A stretch of DNA of 64,000 nt from Tyto alba. Its lineage: Eukaryota > Chordata > Aves > Strigiformes > Tytonidae. The notes under the pieces are model-generated. The model was not told where the DNA came from. It searched no databases and saw nothing but the letters and a program-made list of their open reading frames with translations. Both the position numbers and the translations under genes were made by a program. Where the stretch lies: positions 7,805,777 to 7,869,776 of the forward strand of contig NW_024881303.1 of the NCBI RefSeq assembly GCF_018691265.1, given 5' to 3'. Position 1 is the first letter of the stretch; each line of letters opens with the position of its first letter. Below are positions 50,330 to 63,760 of the stretch, in pieces.

Positions 50330-51325
50330 GGGGCAGGTGGGAACCCACAACTCCCCATCAGCTCACTCTGGGTCGTGGCTGTCGTTTTTCAGCTCTTCTG
50401 GAAGGAACTCAGCGTTGATACCGTGCTGTGCACACATGCGCGTGGCAGGCAGCCTTCACCCCGAGGGACCCCGCAGAGTTTATTTATGCAAATGGCAAGA
50501 GCCAATTTGTTGTTCTCTAGGCGATGTTTACGTGCCTCGCTGCCCCGGCGTAGGAAAGCCTGCGTTGTGCCCACAGTCATCAGCGTCAGATAGGAGAGCG
50601 GGGTTGTCAGTGGTAGCTGGTGATAACTGCCCCGTTCCCGTAGGTGTGACGGTGACACCGGTGGCTCTTTGTTAAAGGAGCTAAAAATGAGCCTGGTGTG
50701 AGGGGAAGTGACCTGTGCTTCTCAGAATCGTGCTCACCAGCTGCCCAGCCTGGAGGAGCTGCTGCGTGCACTTTCTGAGTTTGCTTAATACTCACTGCAC
50801 CTCTTTCTGGCTAAACAACACCCCAAAACCAGCAGAAGAAATAAACCTTCCCTTTCTCAGCCTTTGAGATGTGACACCATGCGCAGTGGTCTCCCCCCGT
50901 CTCCGCAGCCCCAGGGCCGTGTGTGCCACCTGTGGCACGGTCCCTTGCCGTCGCTTGGTTTCTTCTAAGCAGAAGTGGTTCCTGAGGCTGGCATCTACTT
51001 CTGCAGTCACGGAAGCAGAGAGGTGGAACGGCTAACAGAGCGCCAAAAATCAGCTAGCAGATGGCTGTAAAACCTGCTGCCTTTCTGCCTCCGCCTGGGA
51101 GCCCTGGGCTGCGGCGGCGAGCGGCGCGGTGGCCGGTGCCGTGGCGGTGGTGGCTGCGGCCGTGCTCAGGGAGCGTCATTAACACCTGTAATTCCAACTG
51201 AGCAAGCATGCTGTGGAGGTGTTTCTTCTCCCCTGCTTGCTGTAGTCACTCTGATTTGAAATCAAAGGACCAAATCTTCACCTAGCCTAAGTCAGTGTCT
51301 TGCTCCACCGCAGTCAGGTAAGTGC
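50330..51325. promoter_or_regulatory. GC/CpG-rich intronic block, candidate enhancer or internal promoter
   Basis: CpGs are far more frequent here than in the neighbouring intron. I count 13 in 51,090-51,175 (GCGGCGGCGAGCGGCGCGGT and following). The block also has a perfect octamer ATGCAAAT at 50,486-50,493 and a perfect consensus donor CAG|GTAAGT with the GT at 51,318. The flanks (51,035-51,085 and 51,176-51,300) read as complex, non-repetitive sequence. This combination suits a regulatory element or an alternative first exon in front of exon 10, but no transcript evidence is available from sequence alone. Confidence 0.35.
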
Positions 51326-52180
51326 GGCTTTGACACTGCCTGGAAATTTGGGGCTGAGCTAATTGCATCTGCTTCAGCTCTTGTGCACACGTGTGTGTGT
51401 GCAAAGGTTGTTTCAGCAATTCCCTCTCGGTGAGCCCTTTCTTATGACACCTGTGATCCTCTCCGGTTTTGAAACACTACCACACGTAACCCCCCTGAAC
51501 AGCCTCTTAGCTGGGGCAGCAGGCAGCTCCCGAGGATGCGGCACTGCCTCGTCAAAGGGCGGGTATGGAGGGGAGGCATTTCGGTGTAGAGCAGTGTCTG
51601 AGCATGGTTCATGGTTGTGTTACTCCTATGAAGATAAATATTGAGAAACAAACCTTCCTCCGGGTCCTGTGCTGTGGTGTGACTTGACCCAGGTACGGAT
51701 GGCCACTCATGCTGCTGGGGGAGCGGGACATGCGGCTTTCTGAAGCCTGGTACTGAGACAGCACTGGTTTGTTTGCACACTCCCAGCAAGACCTGAGGCA
51801 GTTTGCTTTGTGTGGGGGTTGTGGACCACAAAGGGAGAACAGGAACATTGAGACCGAGGGAGCCTGCCAGCTCTTGTAATTATCTTGTAATAATTTGCTT
51901 GCAAGCTTCCTAAGCCCTGCTACTCTTTTTGGAAACAATAAACTTTCTCTGGGAAGCAGTGACACAGCTGTCTCTGTATGGGGATAATTTTGAAAGCCTG
52001 CCTTCTGCTCTGCAAAGCATAAACTGCCAAAACAGTGAAAAATTACTGTTTTCTTGGGGAAACCCTTTGGCTTCAGTGAACTCAGATTGAGCCTAAAGCT
52101 GATTTTCTAAGGAGTTGCGTGCATGAGTTATTTCCAAAAAGATGAAATGCAAACTTAGCAGAATTTCAGAGCCAGACTGA

Positions 52181-52201
52181 TTTTTTTTTTTTTTTTTTTT
52201 T
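52181..52201 (+). repeat. T21 homopolymer
   Basis: Uninterrupted T tract, followed by CCCC and a further T8. Low complexity only. Confidence 0.88.
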
Positions 52202-53241
52202 CCCCTTTTTTTTGGAGGGGGAAATTGGACCATTGCTCTAAACAGCATTTAGCCAGATCTCCATATCCTCCAGCTGCTGCCTTATATGGCAGCTGCCAGC
52301 TAGAGAGGCTGTTTGGGTGAAATTACTGCTGGGATGCGTCCTTGGTGGGATGGCTCAGCCCCTTGTCCTGCAGAGGAATTGGAGTGGGCAGAAGCAGTGT
52401 CTGGGAGAGCTCTGCTGTGGCAGGGATGTGCAGAGCTTGTCCTATTCCTGGAGGCTGGAGAAGCCCCATGGGTGTTTTCCAGTGGGTCTCCTGGACCTCT
52501 AGCGATGACTGTCTTGAGTCAAGTCCCCTCTGGCCTCCACGCTGCCCTGGCACAGCAGCTCTTGTGGGGTGGCAGATAAGGGAGGCAGCTTTGCTATTAC
52601 CTTCTTCCATGTCTGCACGTAGGAAACGCTTGTCTTTCCCCATCTCCTCCCTCCATTTTGCCTGAACTGGGGCAGTGGTGCTGCCCTGTCCCATTTACTT
52701 AGCATGAAAGGCTATGATCGGAGGTAAGGCTCTCACTGTAGCTGTCTTCAGAGGTCTTTGATCTTTTGTGGATTGTACATGGACATCACCTACAACTCTT
52801 CTTAACTAGAGGAGGATGGAAGTTGCCAGAAAAAGGCCAGTGTAATGGTTAAGGGGAGGGAAAGGATGCTCTTTTAATAAAATCTGGATTATTGATTTTT
52901 TTCCCCTATGATGATCAAGAAGAAAGGTATGGGGGTTCAAACCAGCTTTCTAGTAGAGCTGGTGAGGACAAAGGGCTGAAGTGACGTTTGAGTTGGATTT
53001 CAGTGTGTGCTCCTGTTTGCGAGGGGAAGTAACCAGTGTATAGATTGTCCCACCCAGTAGCTTTTGCAACCAGGGACTCTCTCCAAGCCCCACCAACACC
53101 CCACTAAGACAACAAACAAATAAAGTAGGTTTATGTAATTGCTATCAAACACTGTCCTTAGGACATAGTGTGTTCTTTCAACAGCCCCTGGCCTGCTAAT
53201 AGGTGAACAAATACAGATGGCGAACTGAAATTTAAACACAT

Positions 53242-53281
53242 AAAAAACAAACAAACAAACAAAAACAAACAAACAAAAAAA
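53242..53281 (+). repeat. (CAAA)n/(A)n microsatellite
   Basis: About eight CAAA units with longer A runs at both ends. It is directly visible and non-coding. Confidence 0.9.
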
Positions 53282-56200
53282 CCCAAACGGTTCTCTTGCA
53301 CTGAAATGCAGCCTTCAAATGAAGCCACCTGATCCCACAGACTTTATTTGTTTCCTCCAAATTTTTCTTTAATTTACAGTAACAATTGCTCTGCATCTTT
53401 ACTCATCTCAATCCCAGTTGACAAATGGTGCAATGTGATTTCCTCATGTGGCTGCTGCTGCTGCAAAGACTTTTGCGTCACTGTTTCCTGTTGACTCAAA
53501 TGCTCTTTCTTACTTTTGCCGACGTCAGATGGAGATAGCAGATCAGGGGAGACTTCTGAGCAATGCAAAATGGTAAAATAGAAATGTGAGGATTTTGGCA
53601 TTAAGCCCTGCCAAAAAAACACTCCAGCTTTCAGCTTCTCCTAATTCCCACTGGTAGTCCCCAAGAAAGGAGGCATCTAACTCTAAATCAGGGCAAATTT
53701 GCAAAGTATCTGAAATATCTACTGTTTTAAGATTTTTTTTTTTCCCCTGTCCCGTTTTTAAGCTATCTGTTCACTCTTACTCTGCCTGCTGCAAATTGCC
53801 TTTTTTCATAAAATACGACTGTTTAACTTCTCAGTGATTCCTGGGAGAATGGTTGATCCTTTGCAGCTGATGGCCTTGCTTAAGAATAAAAATGGAAGAC
53901 CTTGCTTGGCTTTTAGATCCTTGTCCCCGGAGGGTGGTCATTAGTGCTGATCTTTCTAGTAATTGTTGCCAGGTATGCAGCAGGCCAATGCAGAAATGCT
54001 GCATTATAAACAAGCTGTAATACCCATCCTGATCTTTTCTTCAACAACCCCATGAGATTTCTAAGTGTTAGGAAACTGGACAGATAAATAGCTGAACCTC
54101 TTTTTTAAAAAAATAAACATTGAGTAGTTGAAAGTTTTGTTAGATGTAAATGGTAGAACTTCAGCATTTAAGTAAGCCATATTTCTGCTTGACCTGTGAA
54201 ATGAGACCGTGGGTGGAGGTGAGGCGTTAGCTGTTACACTTGTGAGCACCATGTAACACATGCAATGATACTTGCTCAGGTTTTCAGTTAGTCTAAGGCA
54301 AGAGCTGATTGTAACAAAAAGTTGCTAATTCCATGCCAGCAGTGCTGTGAATTTTAGAACTGGCTGTTTCTGTGCTCACCTGGACGTTTGAGAAAGAAGT
54401 AGTGTCTTCCTTTAAGCATCGTAGTACAGAGAAGTGCATCCATAAGTCTGAGATGGACTGTGGAGTTTTGCCAACATGTGTATGTTTAAAGATAGGAAGA
54501 GTTAACTTTGTTTCCCTGAAGCTCACCTTTAAGGAAAGAGTAGAAAATACATGCATGTTCACATAACTGTATGCATGTTTATACAAGCATATATATTACT
54601 TAAATACACGCACGCACATCCCTCATCAGGTTGCTGGTAAATTAATTACTTCCTGTTGGAGATATGGCAAGAGGGATTTCTTTTTTAAGTATGAGCTTGA
54701 AGAGATGCCTGGACAAGCTGGGCTAGATAAGCATGTGGCATGTGGAGAGATCAGCAGGGAAGGAGGCAGAAAAGAATATCAAGGAGATGTAAAAGCTGGC
54801 CCGACTGGCAAGACAGAGGTGATATCTGCACTGCAGCTGGCGGAAGGGCTGATGAACAGGTAGGCACAGCATAGCTAGACTCAGTTTAACCAACTGCAGT
54901 GAAGATGTGGCATCAGAGATCTGATGTGGGCTGAAGAGCCAAGGTCGCTGGTGGATTTGCAGAGTTTGTGCTGCTCTGGCTTAGACTGCTGCCGCAGACA
55001 AGCCAGCTTGGGTGTCTTTCAGCTGCCCTGTAATAAAGGCAGAGTGAAACAGTGAAGTATTGTTGCTTATATGGACTAGAGATTGCACTTAACACGTGGC
55101 CTTGATGCTATAGGCAGCAGTATTATGAGATTGCTGGGAACATATCTGTCTTAGCTTCTGGAAGGAGCCCAGAAGGAGCTGTTGAGCAGACCCCAGGACA
55201 GTGACAAGAAGTAAACTGTCCTCATCTGTCATGAGCCATTTGCTTTCCTGCTCATGTCCAGAGTGGAATGAAAGGATTCCTGGTTGCTTTTCTTTTGCTC
55301 TGTGCATCTCAAATGTTAATACCAGTAGTCATTTAAAGCTGGCTGACTGCCAGAAAGTGGAGCATAACAATTTTTATTCTCTTAAATTTAGAAAGGGTTT
55401 AAAACTAGCTTGTAGATGATTAGCATCAGACCTGGGAAGGGGCTTGTGGAGAAAGACGTGCAAATAGTACCATTAAAAGGCTGACTGGTCTCAACTGAAT
55501 TGTATGCCTCTTTTTCAGTCTGCTTGTTCCTGATATACAGAGTAAAGCTGAAGCAATCAATACCAAATGTCCTGAAACAATTACTAGGGGAAATTTTTGA
55601 ACCAGACTGAAACAGTTCTAGGTTTAGTTTTATGACAAATCACTGCGTGTCCTTCCTCTCACAATTAAGCGAGCACCCCTTTTGCACACATTAAACCCAT
55701 ACCCAGACTGTTGAGCATGCAGCTTAAGCGAGTGCTTCCCTATCTGTAGACTTTTGCAAAAACCAGAACAAAGGCAAAAAAGAAACCTCAGAGACAAGCA
55801 GCTGTGGTTAATGAACTGAACTTTACTGAACAAGTTGCTTTTCTGCCCAGAAGAAACTTTGTTTTATACTTTGTCCTTATCAGTTCCTTCATCACCCAGA
55901 GGTTTCTGCAGGTTAATCAGAGGAAAGGTGAAATCTGAGGGCCCAAAAGGCAGCTGCTGTGCATATGCATGGCACGAAATCTCATTCTGGAAAACCACAC
56001 ACATTCCCCAGAAATAGTGTTGGTATACCCTCAAGGTTGTTCCTCAGCCCTTGTGCTGCTGAGGTGAAGCTGCAGTCTGTGAGTGGTCTGGTTATGCACT
56101 TTATATTCTGGAGCATCTTTGCTCAGAGAGCTGCAGTGTTTAGTATGGAGTGAATGACTTTTTACAGATTTCTCTTGTGCTCACTCAGGGGTAGCATCCT

Positions 56201-56500
56201 CTGCTGATTCGGGCTAAGGACAGTTTGGGAAACCCTCCTGGAGACGGTTAGTGATGAGCACACACCTACTGGTATGACTACTCCACATGTGAACAGGAAT
56301 TCATTTCATTACTGGGGGCAAAATTTTGGGGGGGGTTGCAGGGCAAGGAGGTACTAACAGATCTTCCTGGTATTGAGTTAATCTTTCCTGAAAAAGTCAG
56401 GATTTTTTTTTTTTTCCACCTCAAGGTCTCTGCTTAATCTGTTTTTGTTTGGGAGATAATAGTTTTACTTAGAATTTTCCAGTCCTGACAGAGGATATGA

Positions 56501-56695
<195 letters not shown>

Positions 56696-56704
56696 TGAGC
56701 TCTG

Positions 56705-56741
56705 CATTCATTCATTCATTCATTCATTCATTCATTCATTC
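56705..56741 (+). repeat. (CATT)9 tetranucleotide microsatellite beside the exon 10 donor
   Basis: Nine uninterrupted CATT units, starting 10 nt downstream of the exon 10/intron 10 junction. The tract is likely to vary in length between individuals. It lies within reach of factors that bind just downstream of a 5' splice site. Confidence 0.95.
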
Positions 56742-58569
56742 TCTTTATCTGAACCCCACGGCTGAGATGATAGCTTGAGTTTTCTGCTTGAATAAATAAC
56801 TGCCACCCACTAGGAACAAGTTGTCAACTGGGATTAAGAGTACCTCCACTTTCCCCCTGCACATTGTCCAAGGTGCAGCAGCTTCCAGGAAGGAGTGAAG
56901 TTTCTGGCTGTAGTACTGATTACAAGGCGAGTCGAGTCTTCCTATGATGTGTGTGTAAGCACATAGAAAAACAGGTTTTCCTTTCAAGGCACAAGGGCTG
57001 GATTTTGCACTGGTGTCAATTCACATTACTGGTTTATAGCAGCCCCAGAACGGCCCCTTGTCTGCACCTCAGGTGCCTGCGTGGCTGCTGGGCATCAGCT
57101 GCTGAGCGACGCCTCTGCTGGGCTGCTCTGGGCCTGACCTACCGCTGGAATCAAACTGATAACACAGGGACAGGCATTAAGTGAAACCTTCCTAGACTTT
57201 CTGGAAGGTAAATGCAAGGAGCTGTTGCTTTTGCCATTGTTATTTAAAGACCAATATCTGCTGGCTACACCCAAGCCTCTTTGTTTCCCTGTATTAGCTA
57301 TGGACCTGTGTTTAAACTGTATCTATTTGAGATACCTATCTAGTGCCACTCAGCTCAGCCGCTAAAAATCTTATCATTCTTGCCATGATCCTACAGCAGA
57401 AGTTTTTCCTTCCTGTCTAGACATGCATGTTTTTGTTTGCGACAGGATCGGAGCATCATTGCCTCCCTGCGTCAGCCTCTGCTCCCAGATCTCAAGGCTG
57501 TTCTCAGGAAGGTATTTCCCATAAGTAGCTCTCTTTTTATTTGTCATTATTCTGTACTCAGGGGGGCAGTTTGGTTATATTTTTTCCCTTCCGTACTGCC
57601 AAAGTGCTCCCCTCTTGGCTCAAACATCAAGGCATAGACGAGTTGGCATGGATCAGCCAGCCAGTCTTCTTTGCAGAAGCCTCCCTGGCCAAAATGACCA
57701 TTTGACCAGTGTCCTCCTGTATATGCCAGGGGCAGAGCAAGACCTCTTCTGGGGTGGAACAGGACAGCTAGAGCAGAGAGATGTCAGCACTGAGACAGTC
57801 TGGTTATACAGAAAGGTTCCTTTCTGATGTGCTTTGCAGAACATCCCTGGCATTTTCTTGCCCAGAGCACTGGAAAGGAGGAGCAGTCAGTTGTTTTTTT
57901 AGAATAGTGTATGTGGGTTCCAGCAGCAAATCATGCACATTTGGGTATTGTTTGCAGTAGCCCTTGCTCAGTCCCACTTGTGGCACGCCAGCACTGCAAA
58001 GAATAACGCCAACTCTTTTTTTGCTGCTTGGTTACAGTTGTGCAACTGGGACCCACAACTGGGTCCAGGATGGGACCAGTTCCAATCCCAGTCAGGCTCT
58101 GTTAGTACCATTTCAGACCGTGGGTTGGGCCAAATGCCGTTTGGTTTGAGGCTTTGCATAGGTTAACCCAGGCAATGCAGTCCTGTGTTTAGTAGTGCAT
58201 CCTCTGGTATCAGATAAACCCATGTTTGAACACACTAAATCCAGGATAGCTGAGGACTAAAGTGGCCAAAGGGCTGGGGGCTGTGCAGGGGACACTTTCC
58301 TCTCTGATAGTAAGATGGTAGGATAAATCAAAAGCAACTTCCCTTTCTCTTTCTAGCTTGAGCTCCAGTAAGAAACAGATGGTCAGGTGAGGACAGAGAA
58401 TATTAAATTATTTTTAAGTATGAAATCATATGATATATGTGGCATGGCGAAATAGAGAAGGAGTATCATTTTAATATTCTCTGGGTCCTGAGAGTATGAA
58501 AATTACTAGTGATATATACCATATGTATTGAGCTTCTCAAGCACAGTGATCATCTGCATAGAATAACAA

Positions 58570-58755
58570 ATCTACTTTACAGCTGGATTTCAGTCTAATT
58601 CTTCCCTTGTGAATAATGCCAGCCGCTGAAGAGAGACCCTGCCAGATAATTACGCAAATGACATTATCCTTAAAATAGTGACATCCAGTAGTTATTGTCA
58701 ATCATTCAGCAGCAAAATTGTGTCTGTGCATAATGTAATACCACTGTGCTTACAG
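58570..58755. other. Candidate conserved non-coding element
   Basis: Complex sequence with many developmental-factor-like words (GATAATTACGCAAATGACATT, AGTTATTGTCAATCATTCAG, GTGCATAATGTAATACC), no repeats and no open frame. It is a possible intron 10 enhancer. Evidence is textural only. Confidence 0.22.
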
Positions 58756-59953
58756 CTTGTCCTGTCCCCCCCCAGCCTGCTGCCTGTCACAGAGGAGGAG
58801 TAATCGATCCCTCTGGGTTTTGGCACTCTTCAAGTGCTGCCATAATTCATGATAGAAACTGGAGGAGTAATTGAAAAACTCCTTGAACAACTGCATGGGC
58901 TTTGATCTTGTTGGAAAACTGGTTGAGCTGTGGAGTCGGAGCTTCAGCTGCAGGAGGCAGATTTGAGGGGGGATGACTGTTTTTTTTGTTTGGGTTTTTT
59001 TTTTTTTTTAATTAGTTGGGGTGACTGTTCTGGAAGATGTAAGGGGAGAGAGCTGCTGGCTGCAGCTGTACTGAGCAGAGGCTGCTTCTGTTGGGTCCCA
59101 AACACTGGGCTCCAGGAGAGAGTCTGCAGGATGGAAGGAGATACTCAGGAGGGAATCACTGCACTTGTGTAAGAGAGTTTGGAGATTTTATGATCAGAAT
59201 GTGAGTGCTTGCTTAGGAAGCTGGAAGCAGGGGGGAGAAACACCGGGGAAAAACCTGACCAGGAAGTGTTTTGAGACAAGTTGTTCAATGTGCCTCTTCT
59301 TTCTGGATTCCCAGAGTCAAAGGAGTAAGAGAGTTGCTGGTCTAGAATACTCCAGGTCATTTGTTTTTTTTCTGGCAAAAACTTATAATACTGTATTTTT
59401 CCTTGCCCCCTTCAAGATTAAGCAGTTCAGGAGAAAGTCTGCATCTGCCAACACAATAAACTTTCTCTCAATTAAGTCGAGTTGCTTTTGCCCCAAGCAC
59501 TGCCAAAAGCTGGGTCTTCTCTCCTTTTAAATGACAGAGAGACTTGAGAGCTGGCACTGAAAGTTCTTCGAAATGTAGCTGAACTGTGTCACTTTGGCAT
59601 GGGGTAACAATGCTGGTAACAGCTAACATCAGGTGTTGGTTGCTTTTCTGGCCACACATACGCAATTTGAAAGAATCATACTGCAGTATTTCTGCAACTG
59701 CTTCTGTGAGAATGGGGTTCCTGAGGCAGATGGTGTATTTTGATTATATGTGACTTTTTAACATTAAAACCAGGCTTACTACTGGATCATTGCTCTCATA
59801 AGATGGTTTTCATGATGCAACTGAAATTTTCAGTAAGTTTTCTCCTCACTTCAAGGAAACTGCTTGTTGTTACTAAGCCCTGACCAGAATAGAAGTCCCA
59901 TAAACTTACTTATGTATATTTGGGTTTTTTTTAAAGAGTTTTACAGTTCTGAT

Positions 59954-60031
59954 TTGGTTTTGTTTTTGTTTGTTTGGTTGGTTGGTTGTTTTTTTTTGTT
60001 TTGGTTTGTTTTGTTTTGTTTTTTTTTTTTT
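59954..60031 (+). repeat. T-rich (GTTT)n/(GGTT)n tract
   Basis: Low-complexity run of GTTT, GGTTGGTT and GTTTT units ending in T15. No flanking retroelement is recognised. Confidence 0.85.
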
Positions 60032-62119
60032 CCATTTGCAACACTGCAAAGGAGGGATGGCTTTCTGACCTTATCAAGGAAACATCTCTGTCTTGCCCTA
60101 AGCTGAGCTTTAGCTGTCAACTCAGCAGCACCTATCTATAGTTGCTTTCTAAAAAAATGTCAACAAGTACAGTGTGGTTCCTTATCCCATCATGCAGGGG
60201 ATAGGACTAGAATGCATCCAGCCCATGAAAGCAAGCTTTTTAATATGTCAAATCTTAGTATGTTGTGCACCCCTAACCACAGAGGAGTAGGACAAGGACA
60301 TATTTGGGATCAGCTCATGCTGGATGTTGCCAGGAAAAGGTTAGGCAGTAATCAAGGCTATTGTAGATAAAATCTTTGCTCACAGGGAACTATTCTTGCA
60401 CTGCTGCTTTCTTTAAACTTACTTCTAAAGGAAAATGGTATGCTGGGTCCTGTTGCAGGTAGGGAGGTTGGTTTGTGATTTTTATCTAAAGACTGTGTGT
60501 GCTATTTTTCTTGAGGCAGCTCTTCCCGACTTTCACTTTCCAGTTGAGCAGTTCCCAGGGTAGGGGAAGCATATTTTGGCTTCTGTGCAGGCTGGAAACA
60601 AAACAAAACAGCGTGCACATCTGAGCAGTGTTGGATTGCATAGTGGTTTACTTAGTGCAAGTGAGCTAGTCCACTCAGTCTTCTAAAAAGGAGAGAGATA
60701 GTAAATTATTATAAGGATTTATTTTGAAAGCAGGGCTTTTCCTTCCATGTAGCATTACTGTAAGAATGGCTGGTCTGCTCTGCTGTCCTCAAATTAAAAC
60801 CTTTGCACAGATTGATGTACAGCTTTGCTAGTGGGTCCACTTGCCAAGGTCACCTACTAGGTGTTCCTCAGTAGAGGCATCATACCTGCATATTGAGGGC
60901 AAATGCAAATGTTTTCTTAAACTGGGCTGTTGTAGGTTTTGGTGGGCTTTTTGATGACAGGGCTTAGGGGTTTGCCCTTCAGACTTTTTCAATTTAAGAA
61001 AGATAATGGCCTTTTTACAGGAAACGTAGAGCAATCAACCCAACCTGGTGGCATGGTCTTGATTTTCATGACAGTCCTTCTTTCTCTCCCTCTGCAAATG
61101 TGTCTCACTGGTAGGATGCATGGGCTGAGACAGACACTTTTCAGAACATGTCTCTGCTATCTGCAGAGGTAATAAAACATGCAGTACATGGTGACATACC
61201 TGAACTATTTCTGGAAGCAGAGGCAGCCTTTTCACCCTGCACTTTAATACTAGTTTTGCCAGGCTTAGGCATGGAGTTGGGTAGTAGAGATACCTATGTG
61301 CCCCAGCTCACTGCTTGGCACAGCACAGTGGCAGATACATCTTTAAAGATATAGGCAGTGTAGTATGTAGGTCATGTAGCTGACCAAGAGCCAGAGGAGC
61401 TAAAGGGCTGAGCTAGAGGGCTTGCGAGAAGGACTGGTGGCTGGCTGGCTGGAGAACCTTGGTTTTGTCCTGAGGGCTCATGCTAGTTAGCTTATTCCAC
61501 TGCTGTTGTGTCTATATTGATACTTCTAATGCAACTGGCCCTTCTAGAGATGCTCGGGGTCTGCTTGTGCCCTGTAATGCCTCTGAATGTGGGATGGTGT
61601 GCGTGGAGTCCCCATGCTCTGATGTGGCACCAGCCACCATTAAGTATGTCTCGTGACTTGATTGTGTTTAATAGGATGTGTGGTCCCTTTGGAAGGCAAA
61701 AGATAATTATACAATTACCCAGATGAGAACATGGTTTTGCCCTGGGGCTGAACACTAGCTCTTGGGTAACATAAGATAGGCTCATTTACAGGAAGAGTTT
61801 ACTTTTCTGCATTACCTGAAAGCACCACCTTCATGTGTGTGGTACTCGTCACAACAGGGAAAAGCTCCGTCTCCTCTGGGATCTGGAAAGATTGCTAGAT
61901 ACTGGCCAGGTCTGTGAATTCATCACCTTTCTTTAGTGTAGGAGACCCGTCAGGTCTGCAGCTGTGTCTCTCATGACTGTTGGCTTTTATAGGGAATGAG
62001 TTTTTTGCAACAGGTTAATTCCCTGCCAATTCAAACAATAAGCCTGTGACACTTGAAGGAAGGTTTACATAAGCCTTTTACAGAGACCAGTTTTGCTGGA
62101 AAGACTATTAGCTGAAACA

Positions 62120-62240
62120 ACACCAAAGTTTCTTTCAGCAAAATCAATTAAAAATTACATGCTGAAAACAGAAGCTGAATGCCTTTCCTAATTACAGACA
62201 GCCACTGTTAACAAAGAAACTCTTATTATTGTGTTGTTTG
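62120..62240. other. Candidate conserved non-coding element
   Basis: AT-rich, complex, CpG-free sequence (AAAATCAATTAAAAATTACATG, CCTAATTACAGACAGCCACTG) without repeat signature. Listed only as a possible regulatory block. Confidence 0.18.
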
Positions 62241-63654
62241 CTTTTTCCATGGGTCAAGACATTGTATACATGGGATCCCTCATGTTCTCTGTTGTTTTTT
62301 GGGGGGGTTTTGGCAACTGGTGAATTTGTTTATTCTCATCTCATGCCCTTTTTCACATATGGAGCCAGATCTTGTTTCCCCTGAAGTCAAGGGGCTTTCC
62401 CCAGGGAGGTAAATTAGCAATTGAACTGGATCTGTGACTGATACCAGCGTGCCCTGCAAGGCAAACTGGCTGGCTGGGGGGGGGCTATCCAGGGATTACC
62501 ATTGGTTTGCTTAGGTGCTATGCATAGCTCTGTTTTTTTAGCAAATAAAGATCAATATTTTGTTTAATTGGGTGCTTCTAAGCTTTTCTGAAAGGTTTTT
62601 GCTTGAATGTGCTACAGTAGATGCATCTGTAGGTAGTCCTTGCTGTATTTGATGTCTCCCTCTTCCCCACCCTGATTCAGCAACATGCAGGCAGGGGCAT
62701 GTTGTTTGCATCCGAGAGGAAAGGGTGGGATACAGCTCAGCCAGTGCCAGAACGGGTTTGCGTTTGCGTCTCCACTGCAGAGCACCATGACCTCAGCTGT
62801 GGGATCTGGTCCCTGTCGCTTCGGGACCTCGATTCAGGAGAGCTCCTGGGCTTGGTGCTTCCCTGGAGTGGGGCCCTGAAGGCAAGAATAGATACGCGTA
62901 AGCAGAACAAAATGAAGGATGTGCTATGTTATGAGAACAGCGGAAAGAATGAAATATAAGCTGCTTTTACAGTGAATGAGTGAAGCAAATCAGCTAAAAG
63001 CTGCAAATTGGCACAGAAGAGCGAGCATACCAACAGCCCCATCCCTACAACAACCGCTTAGTGCAGATGAGAAGTTTTCATGCTGGAGTCTCTGGAAATG
63101 CTTCCTTCAGCTTTAGAAAATATAAAGGAATGTCTCTTAGGGTCAGGAGTGTAGTAATGTCTGTAGCTATCTCATCTGACAGTCAACAGCTCGTGTAGAC
63201 TGATTTGTGCTTCTAGACAGTGCATCTTCCACATTGTTTTCCACTCAGATGTGGTTGTTGGATGCTTACAAGCTGGGCTCTTTTACAGCCCCTGGCATGC
63301 ACTGTTTAAAGTGTTGTTTCTCTGCACTTGATCGAATGGAAAGTGCAGAGAAAAAAACCCAGCCTCTCACGTTTCCATGTCATGTTTAATCAGTCACTGT
63401 GCAGGACAGTTTAGTCCTGATTTACAGTTATGCTTACGGAGAGCAGTCCTGTTTTGAGATTCACATATCGGATCACTGTGCCCCATTGACTCCACTGTAT
63501 ATAGTCTGTGAACTTTAATGCAACTTTCCACATGACTAAGGACTACTGAATAGCCTACAGAAGTTATTGGCTCTGCTAGTGTCTACTTTTCCTTTATGGT
63601 TATATAAAGGGATTGATTTGAAACCTGCAAACCCTGCACATAATGAGTTTGTAT

Positions 63655-63760
63655 AAATCATTAAAACCCAGAGCTTGAAGGGGCCTCAAGAGTTTGTCCA
63701 GTTCACCCACCTGCCTGAAGGCTGGATAACCTTTACCTAAATGCAAGTCTCCTACTTTCA
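63655..63760 (-). repeat. Decayed CR1 LINE 3'-end fragment
   Basis: The plus strand resembles the reverse complement of a CR1 3' end. It reads 'gcttgaaggggcctcaagag', then 'tttgtccagttcacccacct', then 'gcctgaaggctggataacct', against the familiar 'ggaagggacctcaagagatcatctagtccaacccccctgc...aggcaggat'. It is diverged, short and non-coding. CR1 is the dominant LINE of birds and other reptiles, which agrees with a sauropsid source. Confidence 0.5.

Noticed and set aside
57437..57520. Possible exon 11, because 'gatctcaagg' could read D-L-K
   Set aside because: The bases around it do not give the DLKLDN-type sequence or the later HCKLADFG that exon 11 must encode, and the frame does not fit the two bases left by exon 10.
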